From NCBI GenBank assembly GCA_016789205.1, contig JAEURF010000060.1:1-8526 (forward strand): a stretch of DNA of 8,526 bases, given 5' to 3'. Position 1 is the first letter of the stretch. Every line of letters starts with the position of its first letter. This DNA is from Anaerolineales bacterium. Its GTDB lineage: Bacteria; Chloroflexota; Anaerolineae; Anaerolineales; Villigracilaceae. This document shows positions 1 through 4,860 of the stretch, in pieces. Made by a program: the position numbers and the translations under genes. The notes beneath the pieces are model-generated. The model made no database searches, was not told the origin of the DNA, and saw only the letters and a list, made by a program, of their open reading frames with translations.

Positions 1-246
1 GTCAATGTCACAGAATTGACCGCTGGTGGTGAAGGTGGAGAGTGTGGAATCTTCATTCAACTTGACTTTGGTGAACAAAGTCCGTGCATCGGATTTTTCT
101 GCTTTCCAGACGATTTCTCCGTTGGAACCGACCAAATATAAATTTGATTCTCCAAACGGGAATCCGCTGTGATTTTCTAAGACGACCGTGCCTGATTTAA
201 GTGCAATGGTCTTTTCGATTTGGGTAAAGAGTGGGGTAACTGCCAT
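1..246 (-). CDS. Hypothetical protein, 3' end beyond the left edge
   Basis: The frame reads from ATG at 246 down to base 1 without a stop, giving the first 82 residues of a protein that continues outside the window. It begins MAVTPLFTQIEKT and holds alternating hydrophobic stretches such as LYLVGSNGEIVWK and TTSGQFCDID, which suggest a small beta-rich soluble protein. There is no signal peptide or membrane segment, and one cysteine is visible. The start is supported by AAAGGA at 257-262, ten bases upstream of the ATG, and by a TATAAT box at 275-280. It is preceded on the same strand by the terminator at 320-365, so it is probably its own transcription unit. I do not recognise the family. The GSNGEIVWK segment superficially recalls a propeller blade, but one blade-like stretch is not enough for a call. 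Confidence 0.62.
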   Translation of the reverse strand, partial: MAVTPLFTQIEKTIALKSGTVVLENHSGFPFGESNLYLVGSNGEIVWKAEKSDARTLFTKVKLNEDSTLSTFTTSGQFCDID

Positions 247-274
247 CGTGTGCCTGTCCTTTGTTGACCCTTGT

Positions 275-303
275 ATTATATCGCAATCTAGTCACACCTA
301 CCG
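275..303 (-). promoter_or_regulatory. Promoter of the left-edge hypothetical gene
   Basis: A perfect TATAAT (-10) lies at 275-280 on the minus strand, placing the expected transcription start near 268, about 20 bases upstream of the ATG at 246. At the -35 distance (298-303 with a 17-bp spacer) the hexamer is CGGTAG, which is unlike TTGACA. That poor match, together with the palindrome covering it, suggests a promoter that needs an activator or is blocked by a repressor. The -10 box is seen directly; the control is inferred. Confidence 0.45.
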
Positions 304-312
304 AGCGGTAGG
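297..312. promoter_or_regulatory. Perfect palindrome at the -35 position, possible operator
   Basis: CCTACCGAGCGGTAGG has two perfect 7-bp arms around a central AG. Its centre falls about 37 bases upstream of the predicted start of the left-edge gene, replacing a normal -35 box. It could bind a dimeric regulator. It has no adjacent T tract, so it is unlikely to be a terminator. Confidence 0.38.
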
Positions 313-319
313 GAAGAGG

Positions 320-365
320 CGATTAAAAGAAAAAGCCCGACGCGTCTGAATTTTCGCATCGGGCT
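320..365 (-). terminator. Intrinsic terminator of the 38-aa gene
   Basis: Read on the minus strand, an 11-bp stem with one mismatch (arms 355-365 and 334-344, GC-rich core AGCCCGA/TCGGGCT) encloses a 10-base loop. It is followed by TTTTTCTTTTAAT (about 321-333). On the plus strand the hairpin is not followed by T residues, so it acts only leftward. It starts 22 bases after the stop codon of the small gene at 387-503 and isolates that gene from the next one. Confidence 0.78.
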
Positions 366-386
366 AGGGATTGGGATAGTCTTCTT

Positions 387-503
387 TCATTGCTCTTGAA
401 CTCCCATATTGCTGAGTTCCTCTTGGCTGTATTGGGCGACGAATAAATCTGCGCCTGCCAGAACGAGCAGTAGAAGCACTATCACTACTGCAAGTAAGAA
501 CAT
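387..503 (-). CDS. Small single-pass membrane protein, 38 aa
   Basis: A complete short gene: ATG at 503, TGA at 387-389. An excellent ribosome binding site, AAAGGAG (AAGGAG at 511-516), lies 7 bases before the start, and an intrinsic terminator lies just after the stop. The protein starts with MFLLAVVIVLLLLVLAGA, a continuous hydrophobic helix of about 18 residues, followed by DLFVAQYSQ and a short acidic tail ending GVQEQ. It contains no Lys, Arg or His and carries four acidic residues (D19, E28, E29, E37), all after the helix. By the positive-inside rule (inference) the tail would face outside. Size and layout recall accessory subunits of respiratory or transport complexes (CydX, KdpF, CcoQ class), but no sequence match to any is recognised. 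It stands alone between two divergent or separated units, so context gives no partner. A non-cleaved signal anchor is the alternative reading. Confidence 0.7.
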   Translation of the reverse strand: MFLLAVVIVLLLLVLAGADLFVAQYSQEELSNMGVQEQ

Positions 504-562
504 GTTACAACTCCTTTCTTCTTCAAATAATATAACTACTTTTAATACAAAAAGATATATCC

Positions 563-604
563 CCTAACAGTACTGTAATGATTTAACAATACAAAAATGT
601 TAGG
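563..604. repeat. Inverted repeat upstream of the 38-aa gene
   Basis: CCTAACA (563-569) is repeated inverted as TGTTAGG (598-604), 28 bases apart. A 10-bp self-complementary sequence, ACAGTACTGT, sits at 567-576 and overlaps the left arm. They lie 64-101 bases upstream of the small gene's start, in AT-rich DNA where I see no clear promoter. They could be an operator pair; chance in AT-rich sequence is possible. Confidence 0.3.
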
Positions 605-647
605 AGTATATGCTTAACGTATTTCATGCAAATTTGGTTCCATAAAT

Positions 648-689
648 AATTGCTAATTGCCAATCGCTATCGGCTAATTGACATTCGCT
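648..689. repeat. Degenerate 7-bp tandem array, six units
   Basis: Six consecutive heptamers fill 648-689 with no gaps. The first is AATTGCT and the second AATTGCC; the later ones vary by one to three bases around AATYGCT. As a longer-period view, GCTAATTGCCAATCGC (652-667) recurs as GCTAATTGACATTCGC (674-689) with two differences. The fifth unit and the first base of the sixth supply the TTGACA box of the tRNA promoter. Three further heptamer arrays with other unit sequences lie inside the ABC transporter gene on the right. Such arrays resemble the short tandemly repeated repetitive (STRR) sequences known from cyanobacteria; the comparison is by form only. Confidence 0.6.
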
Positions 690-705
690 TTATTTGAGAT
701 AAAAT
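678..705 (+). promoter_or_regulatory. Promoter of tRNA-Leu
   Basis: A perfect TTGACA (678-683), a 16-bp spacer and TAAAAT (700-705) form a near-consensus housekeeping promoter. The expected start is near 712, leaving about 18 bases before the mature tRNA 5' end for RNase P removal. Confidence 0.78.
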
Positions 706-729
706 TCAACCCGCCAATCTAATCGAATT

Positions 730-813
730 GCCGAAGTGGCGGAATTGGCAGACGCGCCACGTTCAGGGCGTGGTGAGAGCAATCTCATGAGGGTTCAAGT
801 CCCTCCTTCGGCA
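730..813 (+). tRNA. tRNA-Leu, anticodon CAG
   Basis: The full class II cloverleaf is visible. The acceptor stem is GCCGAAG (730-736) with CTTCGGC (806-812) and discriminator A at 813, as expected for leucine. The D region contains GGCAGAC. The anticodon stem CCACG/CGTGG holds loop TTCAGGG, so the anticodon is CAG, reading CUG. A long variable arm (TGAGAGCAATCTCA) marks Leu rather than most other isotypes. The T stem is GAGGG/CCCTC with loop TTCAAGT. The 3' CCA is not encoded (the discriminator A is followed by CAG), so it must be added by the CCA-adding enzyme. The gene has its own promoter and terminator. Confidence 0.97.
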
Positions 814-828
814 CAGGTTTAGTTAAGT

Positions 829-880
829 AAACAGGTACACAGGTAGACACGCATAAAACGGTCTCGTGTACCTGTTTTCT
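829..880 (+). terminator. Terminator of the tRNA-Leu transcript
   Basis: AAACAGGTACAC (829-840) pairs perfectly with GTGTACCTGTTT (866-877), a 12-bp stem with a 25-base loop, followed by TTTTCTT. The left arm is partly repeated (ACAGGTAC then ACAGGTAG). The loop is long for an intrinsic terminator, but the position 16 bases after the tRNA fits. Confidence 0.68.
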
Positions 881-913
881 TGTATGCTTGGTTACTTTTT
901 TTACCCCCAACAG

Positions 914-922
914 TGGTATAAT
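914..922 (+). promoter_or_regulatory. Extended -10 promoter for the gyrA leader
   Basis: TGGTATAAT carries both the TG extension and a perfect TATAAT (917-922). No good -35 is present at 16-18 bp; the upstream sequence is a T-rich run, which is tolerable for an extended -10 promoter. The expected start is near 929. It is the only convincing plus-strand promoter between the tRNA terminator and gyrA. Confidence 0.52.
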
Positions 923-959
923 TTCACTATAAAAGAAGCCTTCGCTTCATCTATTAGTC

Positions 960-994
960 AGACACGAAGTTTCCCCCCACCTTCGTGTCTTTTT
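960..994 (+). terminator. Intrinsic terminator in front of gyrA
   Basis: AGACACGAAG (960-969) pairs perfectly with CTTCGTGTCT (981-990) around an 11-base loop, with an uninterrupted T run to 994. It is an ideal rightward terminator, yet no plus-strand gene lies between it and the tRNA terminator at 829-880. Its client is therefore either a short RNA from the promoter at 914 or the gyrA transcript itself. Confidence 0.82.
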
Positions 995-1007
995 ATGCCA
1001 ATAAACT

Positions 1008-1073
1008 AAACCCTAAAGGTCTGCAAACCTCCCCAGATTTGCTCAATTTTCACTAAAAAGACCTTTAGGGTTT
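1008..1073 (+). repeat. 15-bp perfect inverted repeat just upstream of gyrA
   Basis: AAACCCTAAAGGTCT (1008-1022) is followed by its exact reverse complement at 1059-1073. The 36-base loop contains a second small stem, GCAAA (1023-1027) with TTTGC (1038-1042). The right arm runs into TTTTATTC, so the structure looks like a weak terminator, and it ends only 8 bases before the gyrA ribosome binding site. It could be a dispersed palindromic repeat or an RNA control element; copy number in the genome would decide. Confidence 0.6.
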
Positions 1074-1090
1074 TATTCAAGAAGGAAATT

Positions 1091-3610
1091 ATGGCTGAAG
1101 AAAATTTACTTGCTGGAAACATCGAAAATGTAGATATTGACGCCCAGATGCGTTCCTCGTACCTCGATTACGCTATGAGCGTCATCGTGGCGCGTGCCTT
1201 GCCAGATGCCCGTGATGGGCTAAAGCCTGTCCACAGGCGAATTTTGTACGCCATGCACGAGTTAGGCATTCGTTCAAACTCGTCTTACAAGAAATCGGCG
1301 CGTATTGTCGGTGAAGTCTTGGGTAAATTTCATCCGCATGGTGACTCGGCTGTGTATGAATCTATGGCACGTATGGCGCAAGATTTTTCAATGCGCTATC
1401 TGCTGGTAGATGGTCAGGGTAACTTTGGTTCAGTAGATGGGGATGCACCTGCCGCGATGCGTTATACCGAAGCCCGCTTGCAAAAAATGGCGGAAGAATT
1501 GCTTTCGGACTTGGAAAAAAACACTGTTGACTTTGGTCCAAACTTCGACGATTCGCTTCAAGAGCCCCTCGTTCTACCTGCTCGAGTCCCCAACCTTTTA
1601 CTTAATGGAGCATCCGGTATTGCAGTCGGTATGGCGACCAACGTTCCGCCGCAAAACTTGCGCGAGTTAACTGGGGCAATTAATCACCTAATTGATAATT
1701 ATGACAAGATAGAAGAAGTTACAGCCGAAGATTTGATGAAGTTTGTGTTAGGACCGGACTTCCCGACCGGTGGCATGATTGTTGGCACGGAGGGAATTGT
1801 CTCCGCGTATGGAACAGGTCGAGGCAGAATTGTGATGCGCGGTATTGCTCACATCGAAGAGACCAAAGCCGGGCGTTATCAAATCAATATCACTGAAATT
1901 CCATATCAAGTTAATAAATCTACTTTGATTGAACGGATTGCCGAACTGGTGCGCTCTGACAAGATTGACCAAATTTCAGACATGCGCGATGAATCAGACA
2001 AACGCGGTATGAGCATTGTGATTGAATTAAAGCGCGGCGCCCAACCTAAAAAAGTTTTGAATCAACTGTATAAATATACGGCGTTGCAATCTACGTTTGG
2101 TGTGCAAATGCTCGCATTGGTAGATGGCGAACCGCGTACATTATCACTGAAACGCTTACTGCAAATTTTTATCGAACATCGTCAAGTTGTAATTACGCGC
2201 CGTTCACAATTTGAACTTGACAAAGCCAAAGCTAGAATTCATATCTTAGATGGTTATTTGATTGCATTAAATAATATTGACGATGTGATTAAAACCATCC
2301 GTGAAGCCGAAGATGCTGAAAAAGCCAAAACCAGTTTGATGAAAAAATTCAAATTGAGTGAATTGCAAGCGCAAGCCATTTTAGACATGCAATTGCGCCG
2401 CCTTGCCGCATTAGAACGCTGGAAGATTGAAGAAGAGCATAAACAAGTTTCTGAAACCATTAAACATCTTGAAGATTTGCTTGCTAACCCAAAGAAAATT
2501 TTGGCATTGATTAAAGATGACATGAATGAAATCGCCGAAAAATATGGCGATGACCGCCGCACGCGCATTGCCGCTGAAGCCAAAGAAGATATTCATGATG
2601 AAGATTTAATTCCCGATGAATCTGTTTTGATTAGTTTAACTGAACGTGGATACATCAAACGCATTGCCGCAACTGCTTTCAAATCTCAAAGCCGCGGCGG
2701 ACGCGGCGTAAAAGGCCACACCACCAAAGATGAAGATGAAGTGGTGATGCTCATTCCGGCGCGTAGTCACGATACGATGTTGTTCTTCTCAGATAAAGGC
2801 AAAGTATATTCTGAAAAGGTATATCAAATCCCAGATTTAGACCGCGCCACAAAAGGTATTCCACTGGTCAATATTTTGGCATTAGGTCCCAATGAAAAAA
2901 TCACAGCGGCTATGTCTGTTCGCGATTTTTCGCCGAACACTTTTTGTATGATGATGACCGGACGTGGACGCATTAAACGTGTTTCGATGGAAGAATTCGC
3001 CTCTGTGCGACCCTCCGGCTTGATTGCTATGAATTTAGACGACGGTGACACCTTAGGCTGGGCACGACTCACTTCTGGCAAAGATGAAATTATCATCGTT
3101 ACAGAAAATGGACAAGCACTTCGTTTTAGCGAAACCAAAGTGAGAGCAATGGGCAGACAAGCTGCAGGCGTGCAAGGGATTAAGTTAAAGCCCGGCGATG
3201 CCGTCACCAGCATGGATGTTGTTGAAAAAGATGGCGCTTTGCTTGTGGTCACCACCAATGGTTTTGGAAAGCAAACACCCTTAAAAGAATATGCTCCTAA
3301 AGGACGTGCTACAAACGGCATTTCAACCATTGACCAAAAAGCGCTCAAAGAAATTGGCAAGATTGCGGTTGCGCGTTTGGTACAAAAAGATGATGACCTA
3401 ACGATTATGACTGCAAACGGAGTTGTTATCCGCTTGAAAGTAAAAGATGTAAAGCAATCTGGGAGAGCGACAAAAGGCGTGCATCTCATCAAACCGCAAG
3501 AAGGGGATACGGTCGCTTCGATGGCGCGCATCTCTGCAGAAGATTTGAAAAAGGCTGGCGCACAAATCGAAGAAGGCGAAAAATTGGAAGAACAGCCAAA
3601 ATTAGTGTAA
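1091..3610 (+). CDS. gyrA: DNA gyrase subunit A
   Basis: An 839-residue protein of normal length. It is the breakage-reunion subunit of gyrase, which with GyrB introduces negative supercoils into DNA using ATP. The N-terminal winged-helix/tower region contains ARALPDARDGLKPVHRRIL and the catalytic tyrosine Y125 in AAMRYTEARL. The quinolone region reads HPHGDSAVYE, with Ser86 and Glu90 at the positions of E. coli Ser83 and Asp87. Ser plus an acidic residue is the usual sensitive state. The C-terminal beta-pinwheel has repeated RGRIKRV / GYIKRI type blades and the GyrA box QSRGGRG at 533-539, which marks gyrase rather than topoisomerase IV ParC. The acidic, Glu-rich tail (last ~20 residues) is typical. 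The start is supported by GAAGGAAA at 1081-1088. Nothing is truncated or broken. The gene is monocistronic, with an elaborate leader upstream and a strong terminator downstream. Confidence 0.98.
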   Translation: MAEENLLAGNIENVDIDAQMRSSYLDYAMSVIVARALPDARDGLKPVHRRILYAMHELGIRSNSSYKKSARIVGEVLGKFHPHGDSAVYESMARMAQDFSMRYLLVDGQGNFGSVDGDAPAAMRYTEARLQKMAEELLSDLEKNTVDFGPNFDDSLQEPLVLPARVPNLLLNGASGIAVGMATNVPPQNLRELTGAINHLIDNYDKIEEVTAEDLMKFVLGPDFPTGGMIVGTEGIVSAYGTGRGRIVMRGIAHIEETKAGRYQINITEIPYQVNKSTLIERIAELVRSDKIDQISDMRDESDKRGMSIVIELKRGAQPKKVLNQLYKYTALQSTFGVQMLALVDGEPRTLSLKRLLQIFIEHRQVVITRRSQFELDKAKARIHILDGYLIALNNIDDVIKTIREAEDAEKAKTSLMKKFKLSELQAQAILDMQLRRLAALERWKIEEEHKQVSETIKHLEDLLANPKKILALIKDDMNEIAEKYGDDRRTRIAAEAKEDIHDEDLIPDESVLISLTERGYIKRIAATAFKSQSRGGRGVKGHTTKDEDEVVMLIPARSHDTMLFFSDKGKVYSEKVYQIPDLDRATKGIPLVNILALGPNEKITAAMSVRDFSPNTFCMMMTGRGRIKRVSMEEFASVRPSGLIAMNLDDGDTLGWARLTSGKDEIIIVTENGQALRFSETKVRAMGRQAAGVQGIKLKPGDAVTSMDVVEKDGALLVVTTNGFGKQTPLKEYAPKGRATNGISTIDQKALKEIGKIAVARLVQKDDDLTIMTANGVVIRLKVKDVKQSGRATKGVHLIKPQEGDTVASMARISAEDLKKAGAQIEEGEKLEEQPKLV

Positions 3611-3612
3611 AT

Positions 3613-3647
3613 AAAAAAACCTGTGCCGAAATGGCGCAGGTTTTTTA
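3613..3647. terminator. Bidirectional terminator between gyrA and the converging small gene
   Basis: CCTGTGCC (3620-3627) pairs with GGCGCAGG (3633-3640), with one G-U pair and a GAAAT loop. The stem is flanked by an A run on the left and a T run on the right that extend it to 14 bp. It begins 3 bases after the gyrA stop. In the opposite direction it lies about 50 bases beyond the stop of the minus-strand gene at 3698 and would also end that transcript. Confidence 0.92.
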
Positions 3648-3697
3648 TTTAACATGCCGACACGATGACTGCTTGAGCCATTGTAGGACTTAATATT

Positions 3698-3910
3698 TTA
3701 GAACATAATCCTTTGCGTTGCTAGCAGACATAATGTGCCAAGCACACATACGGTAAACATAATGAGCAACACAATCACAAAGCGTTGAATAGACGTCATG
3801 CCCAAAAAGCGACCTGACCTTCCACCTGTCCGCCTTGTACCAGCCGCCGGTTGAAATTTAGCTTGCTCATCAAAGTCTTTTGAAGATTCTTCACGAAGAT
3901 TATCAAACAT
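3698..3910 (-). CDS. Small single-pass membrane protein, about 70 aa
   Basis: The residues form a charged N-terminal part (MFDNLREESSKDFDEQ), a basic Arg/Gly stretch (RRTGGRSGR, about 26-34) and one membrane helix around 44-65 (FVIVLLIMFTVCVLGTLCLL), ending shortly after in ATQRIMF. Basic residues before the helix predict the N-terminus inside. Two in-frame ATGs exist, at 3916 and 3910. GAGG at 3920-3923 is 3 bases from the first and 9 from the second, so I prefer 3910 (70 aa; 72 aa with the other start). It is the last minus-strand gene, 60 bases after birA, and is bounded by the bidirectional terminator. I do not recognise a family. The low-complexity start and the absence of motifs mean function cannot be assigned. 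Confidence 0.6.
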   Translation of the reverse strand: MFDNLREESSKDFDEQAKFQPAAGTRRTGGRSGRFLGMTSIQRFVIVLLIMFTVCVLGTLCLLATQRIMF

Positions 3911-3930
3911 AATCATTGACCTCGTTGTAA

Positions 3931-3949
3931 GTCACGCCACAAGCGTGAC
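3931..3949 (-). repeat. Hairpin/palindrome before the small membrane gene
   Basis: On the minus strand GTCACGC and GCGTGAC form a perfect 7-bp stem around a 5-base spacer. It lies between birA and the small gene, just 5' of that gene's ribosome binding site. No T run follows, so it is not an intrinsic terminator. It may be an operator, an mRNA-stabilising hairpin, or part of the leader. Confidence 0.42.
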
Positions 3950-3957
3950 AAGTTAGA

Positions 3958-3973
3958 TTATAAAAGTATATCA
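3958..3973 (-). promoter_or_regulatory. Possible promoter of the small membrane gene
   Basis: On the minus strand TATAAT occupies 3958-3963, and an extended-type TGATATACT overlaps the birA stop codon just upstream (to 3973). No TTGACA-like box is found at the right distance, so this is a weak call. If real, the transcript would begin around 3951, and the 3931-3949 hairpin would form its 5' end. Confidence 0.3.
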
Positions 3974-4768
3974 CGCGGTAGGGCGTAGGCTGACATCCCC
4001 AAACCGGACTATTGCAGGTTGACCATTTTCATCTTGTAAGCGTAGGCTTCCATCTGATTCAAGCCCATCTAATATGCCTGTGTTGGCTATTTCACCATTT
4101 GAGGTAATTTGCACTTGCCAGCCTCGAAAGGCGAGCCGTTCTTCCCAAGTTTTGATGATTTCATCAGAAATCATTTTTTCACGCCATAGCATTAAAGAAG
4201 TTAAGATGTCTCTGCCAATTTCTTCACGTGCTGGCGGTTCTTTGCCTAACTCATCTTCAATGCTTGTTGCAGGGAATTTTAATGCGTCGTTTGGCGGGGT
4301 AGAGGCTTTGTAAACATTCATTCCTATGCCAATCACAAGCGAATCGACTTCGCTACCAGACCAAACCGATTCGACCAAAATACCTGCAGTTTTTTTATTG
4401 TTTAATAACATATCATTGGGCCATTTGATTTTAGGTACGAGTCCGATGTTGAGGAGTGAATCAAAGATGGCAAGCGCCGCCAAGCCGACCGTCCGGGAAA
4501 GATGCGGGAGTGCAGATGCGGCAGGGCGTAAGATGATACTCAAAGCCAAAGCGCTTCCTTTTGGCGTATGCCAAGTACGGTTGAGTCTGCCACGTCCACG
4601 TGTTTGTTCATCTGCAATGACAATCGAAAAATCTTTTGCTCCGCTTGCCGCCCATGCGAGGGCTTCGTCGTTGGTTGAGCCGATGGAATCAAAATAACGT
4701 AACCCGCCGATATTTATTTTTGATAACGCTTTTTTGAGGGAGGTTTCGTTCATTTTATATGATGTCAT
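3971..4768 (-). CDS. birA: Biotin--[acetyl-CoA-carboxylase] ligase, without DNA-binding domain
   Basis: Attaches biotin to the carrier subunit of biotin-dependent carboxylases through biotinyl-5'-AMP. Diagnostic sites are visible: STND (31-34), the adenylate loop RGRGRLNRTW (57-66), KWPND (115-119), KKTAGILVE (125-133, with the active-site lysine) and GIGMNV (147-152). A small C-terminal beta domain follows (about 215-265). At 265 residues, starting straight into the catalytic domain, it lacks the helix-turn-helix of bifunctional repressor BirA, so it is the monofunctional type. The 5' end is uncertain. The ATG at 4768 lies inside the arm of a palindromic repeat and has no ribosome binding site, and the next ATG, at 4753 (MNETSL), is also poorly preceded. 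The peptidase gene is 92 bp upstream on the same strand, and the gap is filled by the repeat. Confidence 0.95.
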   Translation of the reverse strand: MTSYKMNETSLKKALSKINIGGLRYFDSIGSTNDEALAWAASGAKDFSIVIADEQTRGRGRLNRTWHTPKGSALALSIILRPAASALPHLSRTVGLAALAIFDSLLNIGLVPKIKWPNDMLLNNKKTAGILVESVWSGSEVDSLVIGIGMNVYKASTPPNDALKFPATSIEDELGKEPPAREEIGRDILTSLMLWREKMISDEIIKTWEERLAFRGWQVQITSNGEIANTGILDGLESDGSLRLQDENGQPAIVRFGDVSLRPTA

Positions 4769-4856
4769 TGCGAGCCTAACGCTTGTTTTTTGTAGCGAAG
4801 CAATCTTATGTTATTAGGAGATTGCTTCGGGCAACAAACCGCCCTCGCAATGACAT
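4762..4856. repeat. 95-bp palindromic repeat element (REP/MITE-like)
   Basis: The ends are perfect 13-bp inverted repeats, ATGTCATTGCGAG (4762-4774) and CTCGCAATGACAT (4844-4856). An inner perfect 11-bp inverted repeat, CGAAGCAATCT (4796-4806) and AGATTGCTTCG (4819-4829), surrounds a 12-base loop. The stretches between outer and inner stems are related but diverged complements, so the whole element could fold as one long interrupted hairpin. It carries no gene and no T tract. I found no clear target-site duplication. GTCATTGCGAG...GAAGCAATCT is a motif I recall from dispersed intergenic repeats in several bacterial genomes (recollection, not searched). It fills the peptidase-birA gap and overlaps the birA 5' end. 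Confidence 0.68.
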
Positions 4857-4860
4857 ATCA

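Larger units (their letters stand above)
929..1090 (+). promoter_or_regulatory. Structured gyrA leader, possible attenuator or short RNA
   Basis: From the predicted start the leader would hold a small hairpin GAAGC-CTTC-GCTTC (935-948), an intrinsic terminator (960-994), a 15-bp hairpin (1008-1073) and then the gyrA ribosome binding site. CTTCG (940-944) can also pair with CGAAG (965-969), the 5' arm of the terminator, so an alternative fold that opens the terminator is conceivable but rests on only 5 bp. I found no second promoter between the terminator and gyrA. Either polymerase reads through conditionally, or the promoter at 914 makes a separate short RNA of about 65 nt and gyrA uses a promoter I cannot recognise. 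Confidence 0.35.

Noticed and set aside
648..689. CRISPR-like array
   Set aside because: The units are 7 bp with no spacers, and there are no cas genes; it is a simple degenerate tandem repeat.
1320..1365. Possible quinolone-resistance change in GyrA (Glu at the E. coli Asp87 position)
   Set aside because: Glu at this position is the natural residue in many bacteria, and Ser is present at the Ser83 position, so the sequence looks like the ordinary sensitive type.
2824..3531. Long minus-strand open frame (235 codons) inside gyrA
   Set aside because: It overlaps the conserved GyrA C-terminal blades and its product is low-complexity Ser/Pro/Ala-rich; it is a shadow of gyrA.
4762..4856. Palindromic element as an intrinsic terminator between the peptidase and birA
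   Set aside because: Neither strand has a T run directly after the stems, so it does not have the form of a Rho-independent terminator.
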